A stretch of 64,000 bases of DNA from Talpa occidentalis (GCF_014898055.3 NW_023601104.1:78723106-78787105), one strand, 5' to 3'; positions 1-12,735 are shown, numbered from the stretch's first letter. The notes: a model not told the origin generated them from the sequence alone. Translations and numbers: made by a program.

Positions 1-789
1 TTTGAAACCATATTCCTAGTTGTGAAAAAGAGATGATAAAGTAATAGTTGGCATCCTTTATAGTGAGACATTTGAGAACTAGGAGTCCTCTGAGGCTTTT
101 ACAAAATCACATCAGGTAGGCAGCTGCTCCTACATATGGCTCTGAACAGTTTTACTAGACTTTATTGGCTAGTATCAGATATCTTAAGGAGAGGTAATGT
201 TTAAAATGCTTTTTGTCGCTAAGATTTCCCATGATTGCTTATTTTAAAGTCTGAGAAATATTTTTTATGAATCCACATGAGTCTCCACTACCTACTTAGT
301 GGATACAATGAGGTTAGGCACTGAAGTATGAAATTGGAGAAAGGTGTACAAAATAATCTTAGAAACTGTTTGCATGTGAATACAGCTCTATTGTAAGAAC
401 AGAACTGTAAGTCAAGAAAACTTATTTTTCTTAGGTCTAGAGCAGAAGTTCTTGGAGAAAGACTCCTCAAGTCTACCCCAGACCCACTGAATGAAAGTCT
501 CTGGGGGTGTTTTAACAATGTTTTAACAAGTCCTCCTGGTGATTCAGGTATAGGCAAACCACTGGGTCTAGGAGATCAAAATAGCCTAAAGGCTGTAATT
601 TGAAAATAAAATGATTTTTAAATTAATATAGGGGCACTCTTAACTCTGTATTTTATGAGTACAGTAATAGAAAAATATACCACTATGCAGCTTACTAAGA
701 TCTGAGAGTCTGAGGAAGAAAGTATAGTTACTACAGCTCATTCTTAAAGCACCAATACCACACCAAGGAGGCACAGCTTGAAAAATATT

Positions 790-1015
790 AGCAATCATTC
801 TGGGGGCAGTTAACATAGGCCAGAGTCTATGCACTGAGTGCATATATTGATTATCTAATTCAGTCTTCCCAGCTGTTAACTCCATCTTATAAAAGTAGAT
901 ATTAATACTTTGAGAATGTTAAATAACTTGCACCCTGCCCCAAATAACCAAAACCATGACTGGAACCCAGATGTGACACAGAGCCTAAGCTCTTAATATC
1001 TATACCACTGTCTCA
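790..1015 (-). repeat. MIR-like relic
   Basis: Reads like a reversed MIR: an aaataacttgca segment, then gactggaacccagatgtgaca and agcctaagctctt, matching the conserved CORE region and the 'gtgctcttaacc' end. It is diverged and its left border is unclear. Confidence 0.6.
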
Positions 1016-1354
1016 AAAAACTTTAAAAAAAAAAAAAAAAAAAAAACCAAAAAACTTTCAGTTAGTTTTAGAGCACAGCCACCATTTCCCTTTCAGGTTA
1101 AATTTTGCAAGAATTTATTGAGTTGTAGTCTTCATGACTGGCTATACTATCTTATTCTGTCTGGATTTTTAAAAACTAAGAGATTGTATACACTCAATGC
1201 TATGCTAAAGTTTAGATTATCATCATCTAAGAGACTTATTTTTCATGTCCATTTTGGGTCATTTACATGAAGGATGACAAATTATTTTCTATTTTTAAAC
1301 AAAAACATTTCCACTAATTTCTAACATAGCTCTTTGTGCCATAATTTAACATTT

Positions 1355-1603
1355 CTAAAAAAGATTTATTAACTTATGCGCATAAGAACTGGGGTACAGG
1401 CCAGGAGGAGCAGTGAGAGGATTCACCAGAGACAGAGAGGGGAAGAGAACAGACAAACTGACTGCAATACACTGCCGAGGGGAGCAGCGGGCGAGTCAGG
1501 AGAGGTCTGCTGCGCCATGTGGGTAAATCCCTGGCAGGGGATTTAACTCATGCTGCAGTGGCTGCGGACAGCTTCATAGGTTGTGTCCCAACCCCTTGCA
1601 CCA
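1355..1603 (-). repeat. tRNA-derived SINE, older subfamily (B), head-truncated
   Basis: Reversed SINE running from tail aaaaaagatttatt to the head ccccttgcacca. It lacks the outermost gggaggccc. The target duplication cataatttaacattt occurs at 1340-1354 and 1604-1618. The head edge is part of a perfect inverted repeat described in the findings. Confidence 0.9.
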
Positions 1604-1633
1604 CATAATTTAACATTTAAATTATGTGGTGCA
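1597..1633. repeat. Perfect 16-base inverted repeat, 5-base loop
   Basis: Arms 1597-1612 (tgcaccacataattta) and 1618-1633 (taaattatgtggtgca) are exact reverse complements around the loop acatt. The left arm spans the SINE head and its target duplication. Confidence 0.95.
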
Positions 1634-1649
1634 GTAATTTAACATTTTT

Positions 1650-1934
1650 TTTGTTTGTTTTTAAAATTTTTTTAAAAGATTTATTTACTTATACAAGAAC
1701 CGGGGTACAGGTCAGAGGCGCGGGAGGGTGAGAGAATTTACCAGAGACAGAGTAGGGAGCAGAACAGGCTGATGGACCAGAGACATTGCTGAGGGGAGCA
1801 GCAGGAGAGGCAGGAGAGGTCTGCCACGCCATGTGGGTTTCTCCCTGGCCAGGCCAGGAATCAAACCCGCGCTGCAGAGGCTGCGGACAGCTTCACAGGG
1901 CGGCGCTCAACCTGCTGCGCTACTGGAGAGACCC
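1650..1934 (-). repeat. tRNA-derived SINE, older subfamily (B)
   Basis: Reversed full-length copy from tail aaaagatttatttact to the degenerate head gctactggagagacc. The target duplication taacattttt occurs at 1640-1649 and 1935-1944. It inserted immediately beside the previous SINE. Confidence 0.88.
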
Positions 1935-2352
1935 TAACATTTTTATTTTTTAATTGAAAATATACTCTAACTCAGTTCTTTCATTGTAGTAGTCTCCTTT
2001 ACAAATAAATGTATAAGTACCTTCCAACCATGACAGATCTTCTACTCAGACATATCAGCAAACAGATAAAGAATCCTGAAAACAGTCCTAATAATGAAGT
2101 TTCAAATAAAGGTTAGCAGTTACCATCACCAGAGCACTTTTACTTTCCTCTAGTGACCTTGGCTCTCAGACAATCATCTTGTACCTTCATACCAAGAGTG
2201 CAAACTACTTGAATTAAAGGAGTAAAAGCAGGCTGGTTTAGGTACTTCCAAGTGCTATAACAGCTTACAGTTGTTAAAAATGCAGTGGAAAGTGCTTGGC
2301 TGAGTCAACCAGGAAGGAGGCTCACATGATGCAATCCATACTTCGGACTCAC

Positions 2353-2493
2353 CGTGTCCTTAACAGCCATGAAGCAGTGACAGATCCAGCGCCGAGTGGT
2401 GCCATCACGACATATGTAAGAGAAGGCTCTATCAAAGTTCCTATCTGGGGCACAGAAAGAAACTTTTTCTATTGTCTGGTCAACTATGAGGTC
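2353..2493 (-). CDS. NUMB: NUMB PTB exon (codons 104-150)
   Basis: This 141-base exon starts [20 protein letters not shown] and ends [12 protein letters not shown]. It supplies the C-terminal strands of the PTB domain, including the [20 protein letters not shown] core. Acceptor: ccctttttccag; donor: ACG|gtgagtcc. It is phase 0. The next expected exon (beginning GERLSHAVGC, with the last PTB helix) is not in bases 1-2352, so the gene runs off the left edge. The rest of PTB, the proline-rich region and the C-terminal DPF/NPF endocytic motifs lie outside the window. Confidence 0.98.
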
Positions 2494-2922
2494 CTGGAAA
2501 AAGGGAAGCACAAAGGACTTATGAGATGTTATTCAAGTTTCTCAGAAGAAACATAGGCTGTTTATTTCATAAGAGAGTTCTTCCATCTACTGCCATGAGG
2601 CTATGGAAAAGCTAGCGCTGAGGCCAGCATTTTGAATACTGAAAATATAACAGGACATGCCCAAGGTGCACTTTGCCCAGAGCCTCCCTCATCTCAACTT
2701 CATGTTTTAAAACATATGCTTGTTAATGCCCGTTTTATCTTGGCACAGTCCATGTTCAATTTGACAATACTTGTAATCAATATATTCAATCCAATTTCCA
2801 TATATTTAATTCCCAGGATAGTTCTATATATTTGTTAACTTATAGGCCATTTAATTTTGAGTTTGACTTTGTTTCTATACTTGCTGAGTGGCAAGGTTAC
2901 TCAAGATGTTTTTAAAAATCTT

Positions 2923-3195
2923 TTTTTTTTTAAAAAAGATTTATTTATTTTTATACAAGAGCTGGGATACAGGCCAGACGTGTGGGAGGGTGAGAGGATT
3001 CACCAGAGACAGAGCGAGGAGCAGAACAGGCAGATGACCGAAATTCACTGCTGAGGGGAGCAGTTGGCGCAACAGGAGAGGTCTGCCGTGCCATGTGGGA
3101 ATCTCCCTGGCTGGCTGGGAATCGAACCCGCACTGCAGAAGCCGTGGACTGCTTCACAGTGCTGCGCTCAACCCGCTGTGCCACCGGGGAGGCCC
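2923..3195 (-). repeat. tRNA-derived SINE, subfamily B
   Basis: Full-length reversed copy ending gccaccggggaggccc. It has an exact 16-base target duplication, tgtttttaaaaatctt, at 2907-2922 and 3196-3211. It lies 430 bases upstream, in gene direction, of the NUMB exon at 2353-2493. Confidence 0.95.
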
Positions 3196-3344
3196 TGTTT
3201 TTAAAAATCTTGAGAGGCCGAGGCTCTTCTACGTGCTATTCCAATGGCCTACAATCCCTAGATGCTGAGCTGGGGCTGTAATTGCTAAAACACACAATCA
3301 AACAAAATAGGTTTTATAAAGCATCATTATAAGAATTCCTTTTG

Positions 3345-3610
3345 AGGCCTCTCTGGTGGCGTAGGTGGTTCAGCGCTGCACTGTGAGGCTGTCCACAGCC
3401 TTTGCGGCGTGGGTTCAATCCCAACCGGCCGGCGAGAATCCCACATGGCGAAGCAGACTTCTCCTGTCTCGCCTGCTGCTCCCCTCAGCAGTGTATTTCT
3501 TCAGTCTGCCTGTTCTGTTCCCCACTCTGTCTCCGGTGAATCCTTTCACCCTCCTGAGCATCTGGCCTGTGCCCCGGTTCTTGTATAAATAAATAAATCT
3601 TAAAAAAAAA
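3345..3610 (+). repeat. tRNA-derived SINE, subfamily B
   Basis: Starts aggcctctctggtggcgtag and ends in ataaatcttaaaaaaa. Target duplication aattccttttg at 3334-3344 and 3611-3621. It is antisense to NUMB and close to the opposite-strand copy at 2923, giving an inverted SINE pair about 150 bases apart. Confidence 0.93.
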
Positions 3611-4977
3611 AATTCCTTTTGCTCTATAAGCCTGCCAGTTATTTTTTAAATTATGCAATTCTGGTGGTTCATTGTTATTTTATTTTGCATGACCTTGATA
3701 CTATTAATTGCCTCTAATAAAGTGGCTCTGCAAGTCTTTAGGATTACTTGTAATTTTTATTGATGCATAGGAGTTCTTTATAGATTATGAACATTAACCC
3801 TTTGTAGAATACACACAATGCAAAATTTCTTCTCCATTTATGATAGATCCAAGGGAGATAAGCCACCAATTAGTATTATCACTTAATGCAGAAAAGTAAA
3901 TTAATTTTAATGTCAGTAGCCTAAGTAGCCACCAGAGGGCTACAACACATTCTAACCATGGCATAAAACAAAAATATAGCCCCCACATACAAATTTCATC
4001 CAAACATTAATGAAAGCCAAAAAAGCCCTTAAAATAAGTCAATTAAAATGGCTTTTGTTAGCAACAATAAGTAATCTACACTTAGACTGCTGCAGCTCTT
4101 GAACTTTAAAAGGCTTTACATGGAAAATCAAAAGAACCAAAATGAAGCAGTATTCAATCACTTAAAATCTATCAGATAAGTTATCCACCCAAACTGCTCT
4201 TCACTACCTGCCAGACTTTCTTTCCCTTCCTCTAATATTTGAATTTTTTTAAAAACTGCTTTCTTATTAAAATTTCTGGACTTCAGGTCTCTTAGGAAAT
4301 ATTAATGAATGGTTAAATAAATGTACTTATATAATACCTCATATTCTCTAAGGGCAGAGTCTATGTATCTAGTCTTATTTAGGTATTTCGGATCACTTTC
4401 TCTCCAATGCAAAATGCTACCTATGATTTTAGATATTGTGTGGATTCCAAGTTAACCAATTTACTATTTCTTAAAATTTTCTAGCCATTTAAAAATAGCC
4501 AAATAGAAACAGCCATTACTATTTCTTAAAATTTCACTTAAATTGGGATTTTAGTTAAATAGCAGGTTAAAAACATAATTTTTAACTACAGAACAAGAAG
4601 ACATTTCAGATGTGATCTGTTATCCTCTCAATTTTTTTTTCAACTGCACTAAACGGTCCATCTTTTACATGAAATTTGTAGGGATAAACTTTTGTGTGTA
4701 GAAGAACAAAAATTGAATTCAGACCTTAACATTAAATGCAAATACTTAGTATGCTAAACATGCCGTGTCATGTACAGCGAAATGCTGAGACAAGTATTTT
4801 TCATAAGGTAAAACTAACTGAACTGGCTTCCTCTACATTAACTAGTCTCCCAGAAGACTGTGTACAGACACAGTGATGGGATATAGCGTGACTACATCAC
4901 ACAGCTTAGTGGCATTACATTTGATCATCAGGGATAAAAAAATATGAGCAGAACCTTTACGTTCATAAAAATTTTAC

Positions 4978-5052
4978 CTTAGTTTTTTCATCCACAACTC
5001 TGAGTCCATCTGCTGAAACCCACAGGACGGCCTTCACTGCTTTCTTCCCGGT
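4978..5052 (-). CDS. NUMB: NUMB PTB exon (codons 79-103)
   Basis: This 75-base exon encodes TGKKAVKAVLWVSADGLRVV followed by DEKTK. It is the central beta-sheet of the PTB domain; the VSADGLRVV stretch is a hallmark of the NUMB/NUMBL/DAB group. Acceptor: tttctcctaaaag, a weak pyrimidine tract with AAAAG. Donor: AAG|gtaaaat. It is phase 0 at both ends. The next exon is 2.5 kb further on. No coding damage is visible. Confidence 0.98.
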
Positions 5053-6139
5053 CTTTTAGGAGAAACCAAAAAAGGAAGGGAGGGGAAAGACACACACATA
5101 AATAATATTTTTTAAAAGGTCAGCTTCCATAGAAAACACTGACTTCTGCCTTCCAAGAGTCACAAGTACAGATGGAGTCCAAGTTCAGGAGGGGTACCCA
5201 AAGCCAGATAACTCAAACCAAACTGCAGAAACATTCAGGAAAAAACAAGCCAAAGCCATTAATTCAGAAACACAATGCAAAACAATAAGATGAAATTAAG
5301 GGGAGGGACAGATGGAATCAAAACCAAGATATCACATTCCATAAAGGGCAAAGAATTCATAACTAGATTCTTCACCCATTTTAAAAAATCAATCAAGAAA
5401 ACTACGTCAGGTAAATATTAAGTACATAAGGAGTTACACCACAAGTAGCTTCTACATGTGTATTTAGAGTAGAACAAAACATAAAGGTCTAGTAGAGATG
5501 CTGGCCACTCTGCTATCCTTTGACCCCAATGTGGGTAGCAGGACCCTCAGTCACCTGAAATTTTCATGTTAAAGACCCATAAAATATTCATTATCCTAGT
5601 AACAATTAAAAAAAAAAAATTTCTCTCAAGATTAACACAGAACTGGTTTAACTTTCAACATTAAATGTATAGAGACATTTTGGGGATGTAGAAGGATTTT
5701 AAAACTATTGAAAAAGATATTTTTATTATGAGAATTTTTTTAACTGATCAAGAAAAGACTTCTTTTGGAACACAAGCATCACAAGAGTAAGTTGATGTAT
5801 GATTTCTCCTGTGATAAGATGAAAATGTGACAGTGGGAGTTTGCAGTAGTAATTTAACAGCTTCTTTTTTTTTTTTTTCTTTAACTGCTCCAAGGATACA
5901 AGCAAAATAAAACAAAAACAAAGTGAAGGCTAAGAACAGGTATCAGAACATGATAAATATACATAAAAAGGTATCAGGTCTGAAAAGTTGGAGCAGTAGC
6001 CTCTAGGAAGAGACAAACAAGGAAGACATTCCTCTCTCTGCATGTGTTCATGCCAATGATGCCTCTGAACCAGACATAGCCTTATTTAAGTGAACTGTGA
6101 GATCCACTCTGGGCTTTTCATCACCACCACCACCACACA

Positions 6140-7265
6140 TCTGATCAGAACCTATTATATGCTAAGCAGTGGGAATACTCAAAGAGCTTCTAGTCCATTG
6201 AAAGGTGACACTCAGACATTTAAAAATAATATTAATAATACAGTAAGGAGTGCTGTAGTAGAGAAGAAAACAATGTATATATTAATGCCATAAAGGAGGC
6301 ATGGCCAAATTGATTTGTTGGAGTAGGAGATTATTATTTAAAGGAGAAGATAGAACTGTTACTGTAGTAACTTTTCTAGATCCTTCCCTCTCCCCCAGTG
6401 GGTGGGTAGGGAGGCAGGGGAGTGACAGAGGAAGGGGACCTGGCATGCAGAATAAACAGCAGCACAGGACATGGCAAGTCTGGCTCTATAAAAATTTCAA
6501 CAAGGCTTGACAGAAAGACAGGTGAGTGGGGGGAAAAAAGTCATGGAAGCACTTGTATGACTGCTAAGAAATCCTATCTTAATTCTATGAGCAATCAGGA
6601 GCTACGGGAGTAATTCAAACATATTGAACAGATTTGCATTTTAAAAATATCACTTTGGCATTAGTGTTCAGGAGTGAAGAGTGAGTGGAAAGAGACTGAT
6701 AGGAGGCAGAAGACCACAAGATTCCATGTGAGGGAAAGTGAAGGTTGAGCACTCTTGGTTGAAACAGGGATGGAGATGAGAAAGTCTCAAATGGTAAATG
6801 TAAAGGACAAGTTGTGGATTCCTCTCTTATTCCTGGCTTGGGAACTGGATACATAGAAGGAGGGTACCGCAAACTAAGAGAATAGAAGAGATGCAAAAAC
6901 CAGTTTGAGAGGGGAGGAAGAAGATTTTAATTTTAAACAAAGTTTGAGATGTTTGCAACATCTAGGGGGAGATGTATAATAGGGCAATTGGATTTAGTTC
7001 TGACACTAAGAATTCTATAATGGAATTTCAGATTTGGAAATATCAATCATGGCATTAATAAGAGGGTCAATGACAGGAGAGAATGTCATTAATTAAAGAA
7101 TTGGGAGATGAAGTCCTTGAAATATCAGAAAAGGAACAGCTACAGGAACAGAGAGAATGGGGACATTAGGGTCACTGAAATTAAGGGAGAAGGGTAATAA
7201 TGTGTAGCCCAAAATGTCAAATGTTGTAAAGTGATAAAGGAAAGATGTGAAAATGGTTTCCCAGC
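6140..7265 (-). repeat. L2 LINE remnant, reversed
   Basis: Runs from a 'cctattatatgctaagcagtg' type 3' end through gaacagatttgcatttt and cactttggcatt to tgtcaaatgttgtaaag. All are reverse-complement landmarks of L2, from the 3' end into ORF2. Strongly decayed; the borders are approximate. Confidence 0.65.
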
Positions 7266-7904
7266 TGCTTATTCAAATACTAATTTAGATGTTGCTGTAA
7301 AGATACTTTGTAGATGAGATTAACATTATAATCAATTGACTTGGTACTGGAAATCTAGGTGGGCCACATCTAGTTGATGGAAACAAAACTGAAGTTTTCA
7401 CTGGAGTTTTCCCACAGAAAAGAAATTCTGCCTGAATTTCCAGCCTGCTGGCATGCCCTACAGGTTTTAGACTTGGCAGCCCCTACAATCACATAATCCA
7501 ATTCTTAAAATGAATCATTCTTCCCCCACCCCTTGCTTCTACAGAGAGTTAAACAGATAAAGATATTTAAATATATACAGAGAGAACTAGATGATAGTCT
7601 GTTTCCCTGGAGGACCCTGAACCTACACTAGTCAGACTAGGATGAGTTGAAAAGTAAATGAAAAGCAAGAAGACTGTATATTAGTATTAAATACTCTCTT
7701 CTGTGCAGTAGGGACTGGTAGAGGATTGAATTTAGTGGCACTATACATAAACTAAGCAAGTTACATAGCTCTCCAAGCTTCCATTTCTTCATCTTTAAAA
7801 GGATCAGAGATTTTTACAGTACCTGGAAGTTAAGGAGAGTAATAAGTAACTGGTAGCCAATTATCATTACTGTATTATTACTTAATAAATTTTAAACAAA
7901 AATT

Positions 7905-8192
7905 GGGCCTCCCCGGTGGCGCAACGGTTGAGCGCTGGGTTGCAAAGCTGCCCACAGCCTCTGCAGCACCGGTTCGATCCCCGGCTGCTCCCCGGCCACC
8001 AGAGGAGGGTCCCGCATGGCGCGCAGACCTCTCCTGCCGCCCGCTGCTCCCCTCAGCAGTGTACTTCGGTCCTTCTGCCTGCTCTGCTCTCCGCTCTGGC
8101 TCTGGTGAATTCTCTCACCCTCCCGCGCTTCTGACTGTACCCAGTGCTTGTATAAATAAATAAAAAATAAATCTTTAAAAAAAAAAATTTTT
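7905..8192 (+). repeat. tRNA-derived SINE, young GC-rich subfamily (A)
   Basis: Head gggcctccccggtggcgcaa, an A-box-like tggcgcaacgg, the B box ggttcgatcccc, and tail cttgtataaataaataaa. Target duplication ttttaaacaaaa at 7890-7901 and 8193-8204. A good representative of subfamily A, which has gtacttcggtcc and cttctgactgtaccc where B has gtatttcagtcag and ctctggcctgtaccc. Confidence 0.95.
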
Positions 8193-8615
8193 TTTTAAAC
8201 AAAATAAACTTCTCCCAACTATAAAACTTCTCTAAAGAGTGATAACATACTTTCAGCATTGATATGCTTATATGCTGAATGGGGAAAGCCAGTGTAGAGA
8301 TGGAGACTGAAGGCCCAGAAAAAGAGAAGAGTAACTCAGACAGCAGAGTCCACCATGAGGTGGGAAGGGATGGGGTTAAAATGCAAGTTCTCGATAGAAA
8401 GAGGGACATTCCTTCTAAAAATGGAGAGATGGAGTGAGGTGGAATAGAAATGAAGACAAATTTGGAAAGGAGGGAGCGGCAAGTTGAAGACGCTCACTCC
8501 AGATAAAAGATAAGTTCACTCTAGGTAAAAGGAGCTGAGATTACCTGCTTTGACTTGCTTGGAGAGGATGGTAGACAGTCAAAGTAAGACAGTGAATATT
8601 TAGAATAACAGGACA

Positions 8616-8833
8616 GGGCCAGAATAGTGTCACAGACCACAAATTTTGGAACCAGGCTGTTGTCTGGGTTTAAATTCTGGTTGTCACTTACTAGTATGAC
8701 CAAAAGCAAATTACTTAACTTCTTTATGCTTCAGTTTTCATGTGTAAGGATGTTAATCCCTATGGGATTATTATGAATAATAAATGAATTAATTTAAATG
8801 AATTAAATGAATTAATAATATGTAAAAGGTTTA
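8616..8833 (+). repeat. MIR
   Basis: Contains the landmarks ctgggtttaaattctggttg, cacttactagtatgacc, aaattacttaacttctt and ttatgcttcagttttca in MIR order. About three quarters of the element is recognisable. Confidence 0.85.
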
Positions 8834-8944
8834 GACCCATGGTGGTCATATAATTTACCATTCAAATTGGGACCCTATTAAAAGTAAAAGGGAGAGAGCA
8901 CCATCAAAATGTAGAAATGGGCCATTTCCGGCAAACTGGGACAA

Positions 8945-9140
8945 TAGTCACTCCACCAAGAACAGGATTACCTATATTTAACCAACATTGATGTAGCACT
9001 TTGTATTTTGCTGGAAGATAAGCTCCTTGAGGACAGGGTTTTTCCCATCTGCATTATTCACTGCTATATCCCCAGATCTTAGAATTAATACTTGGCCCAG
9101 AGCTGGGGTTTAAGAAATATTTGATGAAGGACTAAATTTG
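8945..9140 (+). repeat. L2 3' end
   Basis: Contains ctccttgaggacagggtttt, attcactgctatatcccca and aagaaatatttgatgaa. This is the standard L2 3' terminus ('gcatagtaggcactcaataaatatttgttgaa'). Confidence 0.85.
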
Positions 9141-10503
9141 CTAAATATCTGCTGTAGGGAACAGCAGGCAGCTGATTAATGACACAGAAGATGGCCAAAT
9201 GGTCCTGAAATTCCTGTGGAAGAAATTTAAATTTGCAGTTTAATCAATCTGCTCATTGTGTCATCAGCACCTGAGAAAACAGGTAAGGACCACTTCAAGG
9301 TTGGGAGACTAGAGATGTGAAAAATGAAAGGTCATTTTAGAATAAGACTCTTCCCTATCCAGTCTCCTTGCCAAATACAGGGAAATATAACATTTTCTTG
9401 ACCCAATTATAATGTTTTGAAAACATGTCTGCTTTTTGAGGTATGTCTTTATAATACTCCTTATGACTGTACTAATGTATCAATGAGGCAATGCATTAGT
9501 CATATTTTGTGGCCACTGACCTAAGGAGAGAAAGAAATAGATAATATGAATTCTTTTTATATTTGTTTATACATTTGAGTGCCAGTTTTCAGATGTCGCT
9601 ATAGTTTCTCACATTACAGTTACCCCAATCAGATCCTAAGATATTAACAGTCACATTTAGCAGAAATTCCATGCTTTCTCTCACAAATTTTATAATAGCA
9701 AGGCTCTGTACAATTTGTCAACTTCAGAGTCTTTCATGCCAGTAATAAAAACTAAGACTCCTAAGTGCTTTTCAGAACATAATAAAAGTCATAGAAGATG
9801 AAAATTTTTGCTTTTGTTTGCTTTAAAACTGTCTATGTAAGCCAACGTCCTACGAGATAAGTCCAAAGTCAGATAAGTAGAGGAGTGAAAACCAACCAAC
9901 CAGTCAACCAGAGTAAGTATAAAACATGGAGTTTATGTGCAACTAAGTGACACAAACACTCTTTAGAAGACCTACATACTGATGCAAAAACCAATAAAAA
10001 ATGGTAGATGTGAAATTAAGAATTATTTTAATCACCATCTTTCCAGCATTTGTTATTTTATTAATAATTTCAAGGTTGTAAGTAAAATTCACAATGACTA
10101 GTGCTGATATATGAAAAACTCAGTTTTATAACAAAGAGAAAACTGTTTATTCTTCAAGGACAGAAAATGGGTCTAACATGGACAGAACTTCAGTAATCTA
10201 GAATTTAAACAGATGAAATTTGAGTAGAAGGATCAAGCTAACCTAGGAGTAAGAGATGTCAAAAGTACATGTAACTTTCACATAACCCTCTACTCTCTAA
10301 ATATCTAGCTTAGAATTTTAATTTAACATTTGCCTTAAATACCTTTTGTTATGGGTATATATAAACCAACACAGAAATTAAGCAGGTTCTGACACTGGAG
10401 AAAAAGATATCAGGTAATGGATCTACTACAAATTACTAAATCAGCAAATTTATGTTACAAGTAAGAAAAACACACAGGATTCTTAACATAAAAAATAGTG
10501 TAA

Positions 10504-10775
10504 GGCCTCCCTGGTGGGGCAAGGGGTTAAGCATTAGCACCATGAAGCTATCTGCAGCCACTGCAGCACGAATTCGATTCCCAGCCAGGGAGCTACCCAC
10601 ATGGCTCAGCACCTCTCCTGTCTTGCCCGCTGCTCCCCTCAGCAGTGTATTTCAGTCAATCCGCCTGTTGTGTTCCCTACTCTGTCTCTGGTGAATCCTC
10701 TCACCCCTCACACCTCTGGCCTATACCCCAGTTCTTATATGTATAAATAAATCTTATATGCATAAATAAATCTTT
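10504..10775 (+). repeat. tRNA-derived SINE, subfamily B
   Basis: Starts aggcctccctggtggggca. The tail is partly duplicated (two 'cataaataaatct'-like blocks). Target duplication aaaatagtgta at 10493-10503 and 10776-10786. The B box is degraded (aattcgattccc). Confidence 0.93.
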
Positions 10776-11124
10776 AAAATAGTGTAGAAATACAAAATGG
10801 TTGCAAAAATGACACAAATAGTAACGGACACAGGCTCAGTATATGGTAAGATCATTTCCTTAAATATAAAAGTTCCTCACAGTAAAAGACAATTGAAATA
10901 ACTAACTACAATAAAGAACTGCCACCCATATATATACCTCTCTATCTCCAAGTAGTTCTTAGTAGAAACCACTTTTTTGACAAATGAGGGAGAGCACAGT
11001 TGGTAATACTCTGAGCAGGCTTACAGATTCTTACAGTTTTGCTCTTTCACGTTACACACTGGTGCTATCTGGAGAAGTATGCCAGATTTCTAGTTTGAGA
11101 GATGTTTTTAAACTGTTCAAATTT

Positions 11125-11320
11125 GTAAACCTTTTCTGTGTGGGATCGGGTATCAAATATTTAAGGCTTTTCGGGCCATGAGGTCTCTATTGCAGTTTTT
11201 CAGTTCTGCCACTGTAGTACAAAAGCAGCCACAGAAAATATGTAAACAAATGGGCATTGCTTTGGTCCAATAAAATTTTATAAAAATAGTGGGTCATAGT
11301 TGCCTGACCTCTGATATAAA
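11125..11320 (+). mobile_element. Non-autonomous hAT-like DNA transposon relic
   Basis: Contains atatttaaggcttttcggg, ccatgaggtctctattgcag, ttctgccactgtagtac, aaagcagccacagaaaatat and ccaataaaattttataaa, all in the order of a common mammalian MER-class element. I cannot name the exact family. The termini are not visible. Confidence 0.6.
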
Positions 11321-12639
11321 TCTTCATAATCCCTATAAACTGATCACTAATTAAATCTTTTTGGAAAGGCAGTTCCTTTTACTAAAATATTAGACCAACT
11401 TGGAATTATGTCCCTGAATTCTTTTGGTTTCCTTTTTCTTCCTTCCTTTTTAAACAAGTGTGCTTATATTTTATCTATTGTTTTAAACTGCAACTCAGAT
11501 CTCAGGTGCTGACCAACTCTAAAATTCTGATTCTCAAGGTCACCAATCACATCAGAGCATGCAGTTAATTAACATAAACAGAAGTGATATTTGGAGACAA
11601 CTCTGCTGGGCATATGATGGATAAGAGCAACAAGGTTAAGCCAATGTTCCAATGTAAGCCAAAGCAAAAAAATGCTCTAAAGACATGTGGAAGCAATGAA
11701 GTGTTATGAAGCAACAGCAGCAACAGACAAATATGGGCAGAAGTGGCAGAGCAAATCACTTCTTTTGAACAACAGTGATGTGCCATTCTACTGTGCAAAG
11801 TTTTTTCTGCTACAAACCAAAGAGGTCGTCAAGGGTACCCACTGTGTAAAGAATCGCAGGTCATTCATTCTGTCACACCTACACACAGAGATAACCCAGT
11901 CATTGCAGAGGAATAATGACACATTAACAGGCAACCATGACACAGTGTGCTGCCAACAAATAAACAACACACCTCTGCCACAGAAAACTTGATTTTTTTT
12001 TCTTAATCTGACTTGACAATATTTGAATTTCTGAACAGAATTGTGTAATGAACAAATTTCATCTTATAATTCCAAGATCCAGTGAATAGTCCCTGCAAGA
12101 AAAGAGAGTATAGGGAAAGAAACACAGCTTTCTACAGGATTTGAGAATGGCACTACTTCTGATGGCTGCTTTATTAAAAGAACAATAACTGCTAATCCTA
12201 GGCAGTAAGATAAACAATTCTTGCACTTTCTCAAATGAGAGGAGTCTTGGAAGACTTTTAGGAAAAAATAAGGACAGTAGAATGTCATGAACCAAACACC
12301 GATGGAGAGATTTTGGAGGCAATTTAATTCTTCTAGTTTCCAAACTACTTTTAATTGGAGGAAGTTCAAATATATTCTACTATTATAGAGTAAGAGTGGA
12401 AATGAAAATTCCACAGGCACCTTAAATTCATCATTCCTTCTCATAATGAATGATACCCTATCCCCTTGGTCTTCCATGCCCCAAACTTGGGTCTTTTTTT
12501 GTTTCCTTCTGTATGTCCCTATGTTGAAGAGGAATCACAGTGTGGATCATGTTCTCCCTCATCGCAGCGTACCTGTTACTGCACAGTGCCATTCTTTCTG
12601 TCTGAAATTCCTTTCTCCTAACTTAGCTTGACTGGAATT

Positions 12640-12735
12640 TATAGCATTAAGTCTCAGTCTTAGGTGTCATCTCCTCCTAGAAACCTCCACACAACCTCAC
12701 ATTCATTCTTCCTCTTTGCTCTACGCTTATTATTA
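12640..12735 (+). repeat. L2 3' region fragment
   Basis: Contains ggtgtcatctcctcctagaa and acctcacattcattcttcct, the L2 'tcacctcctcagagaggcc' region. It continues toward the poly(T) insertion at 12751. Confidence 0.6.

Larger units (their letters stand above)
1..2352 (-). other. NUMB: NUMB intron, downstream part running off the window
   Basis: This is the intron after codon 150, with donor gtgagtcc at 2352. It holds a MIR-like relic near 790-1015, a poly(A) tract at 1022-1046, and two minus-strand SINEs at 1355-1603 and 1650-1934. I see nothing assignable in 1-790 or 1945-2352 and no further NUMB exon. Confidence 0.9.
2494..4977 (-). other. NUMB: NUMB intron between codons 103 and 104
   Basis: This 2.5 kb intron contains two SINEs in opposite orientations, 2923-3195 and 3345-3610. 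The stretch 3622-4977 is AT-rich and I recognise nothing in it. Confidence 0.9.

Noticed and set aside
1..2352. Next NUMB exon (GERLSHAVGC...) before the left edge
   Set aside because: I looked for its reverse complement and a matching acceptor/donor pair and found none; the intron simply continues past base 1.
7907..7990. SINE heads as functional tRNA genes
   Set aside because: The A- and B-box-like elements are present, but there is no complete cloverleaf and each copy continues into a SINE body and A tail between target duplications.
7903..8163. Recurring frames of about 60-90 residues (RSCPQPLQ..., SAVYFGPSACSA...) as a small protein family
   Set aside because: They are translations of the tRNA-derived SINE and recur at every SINE copy in the same register.
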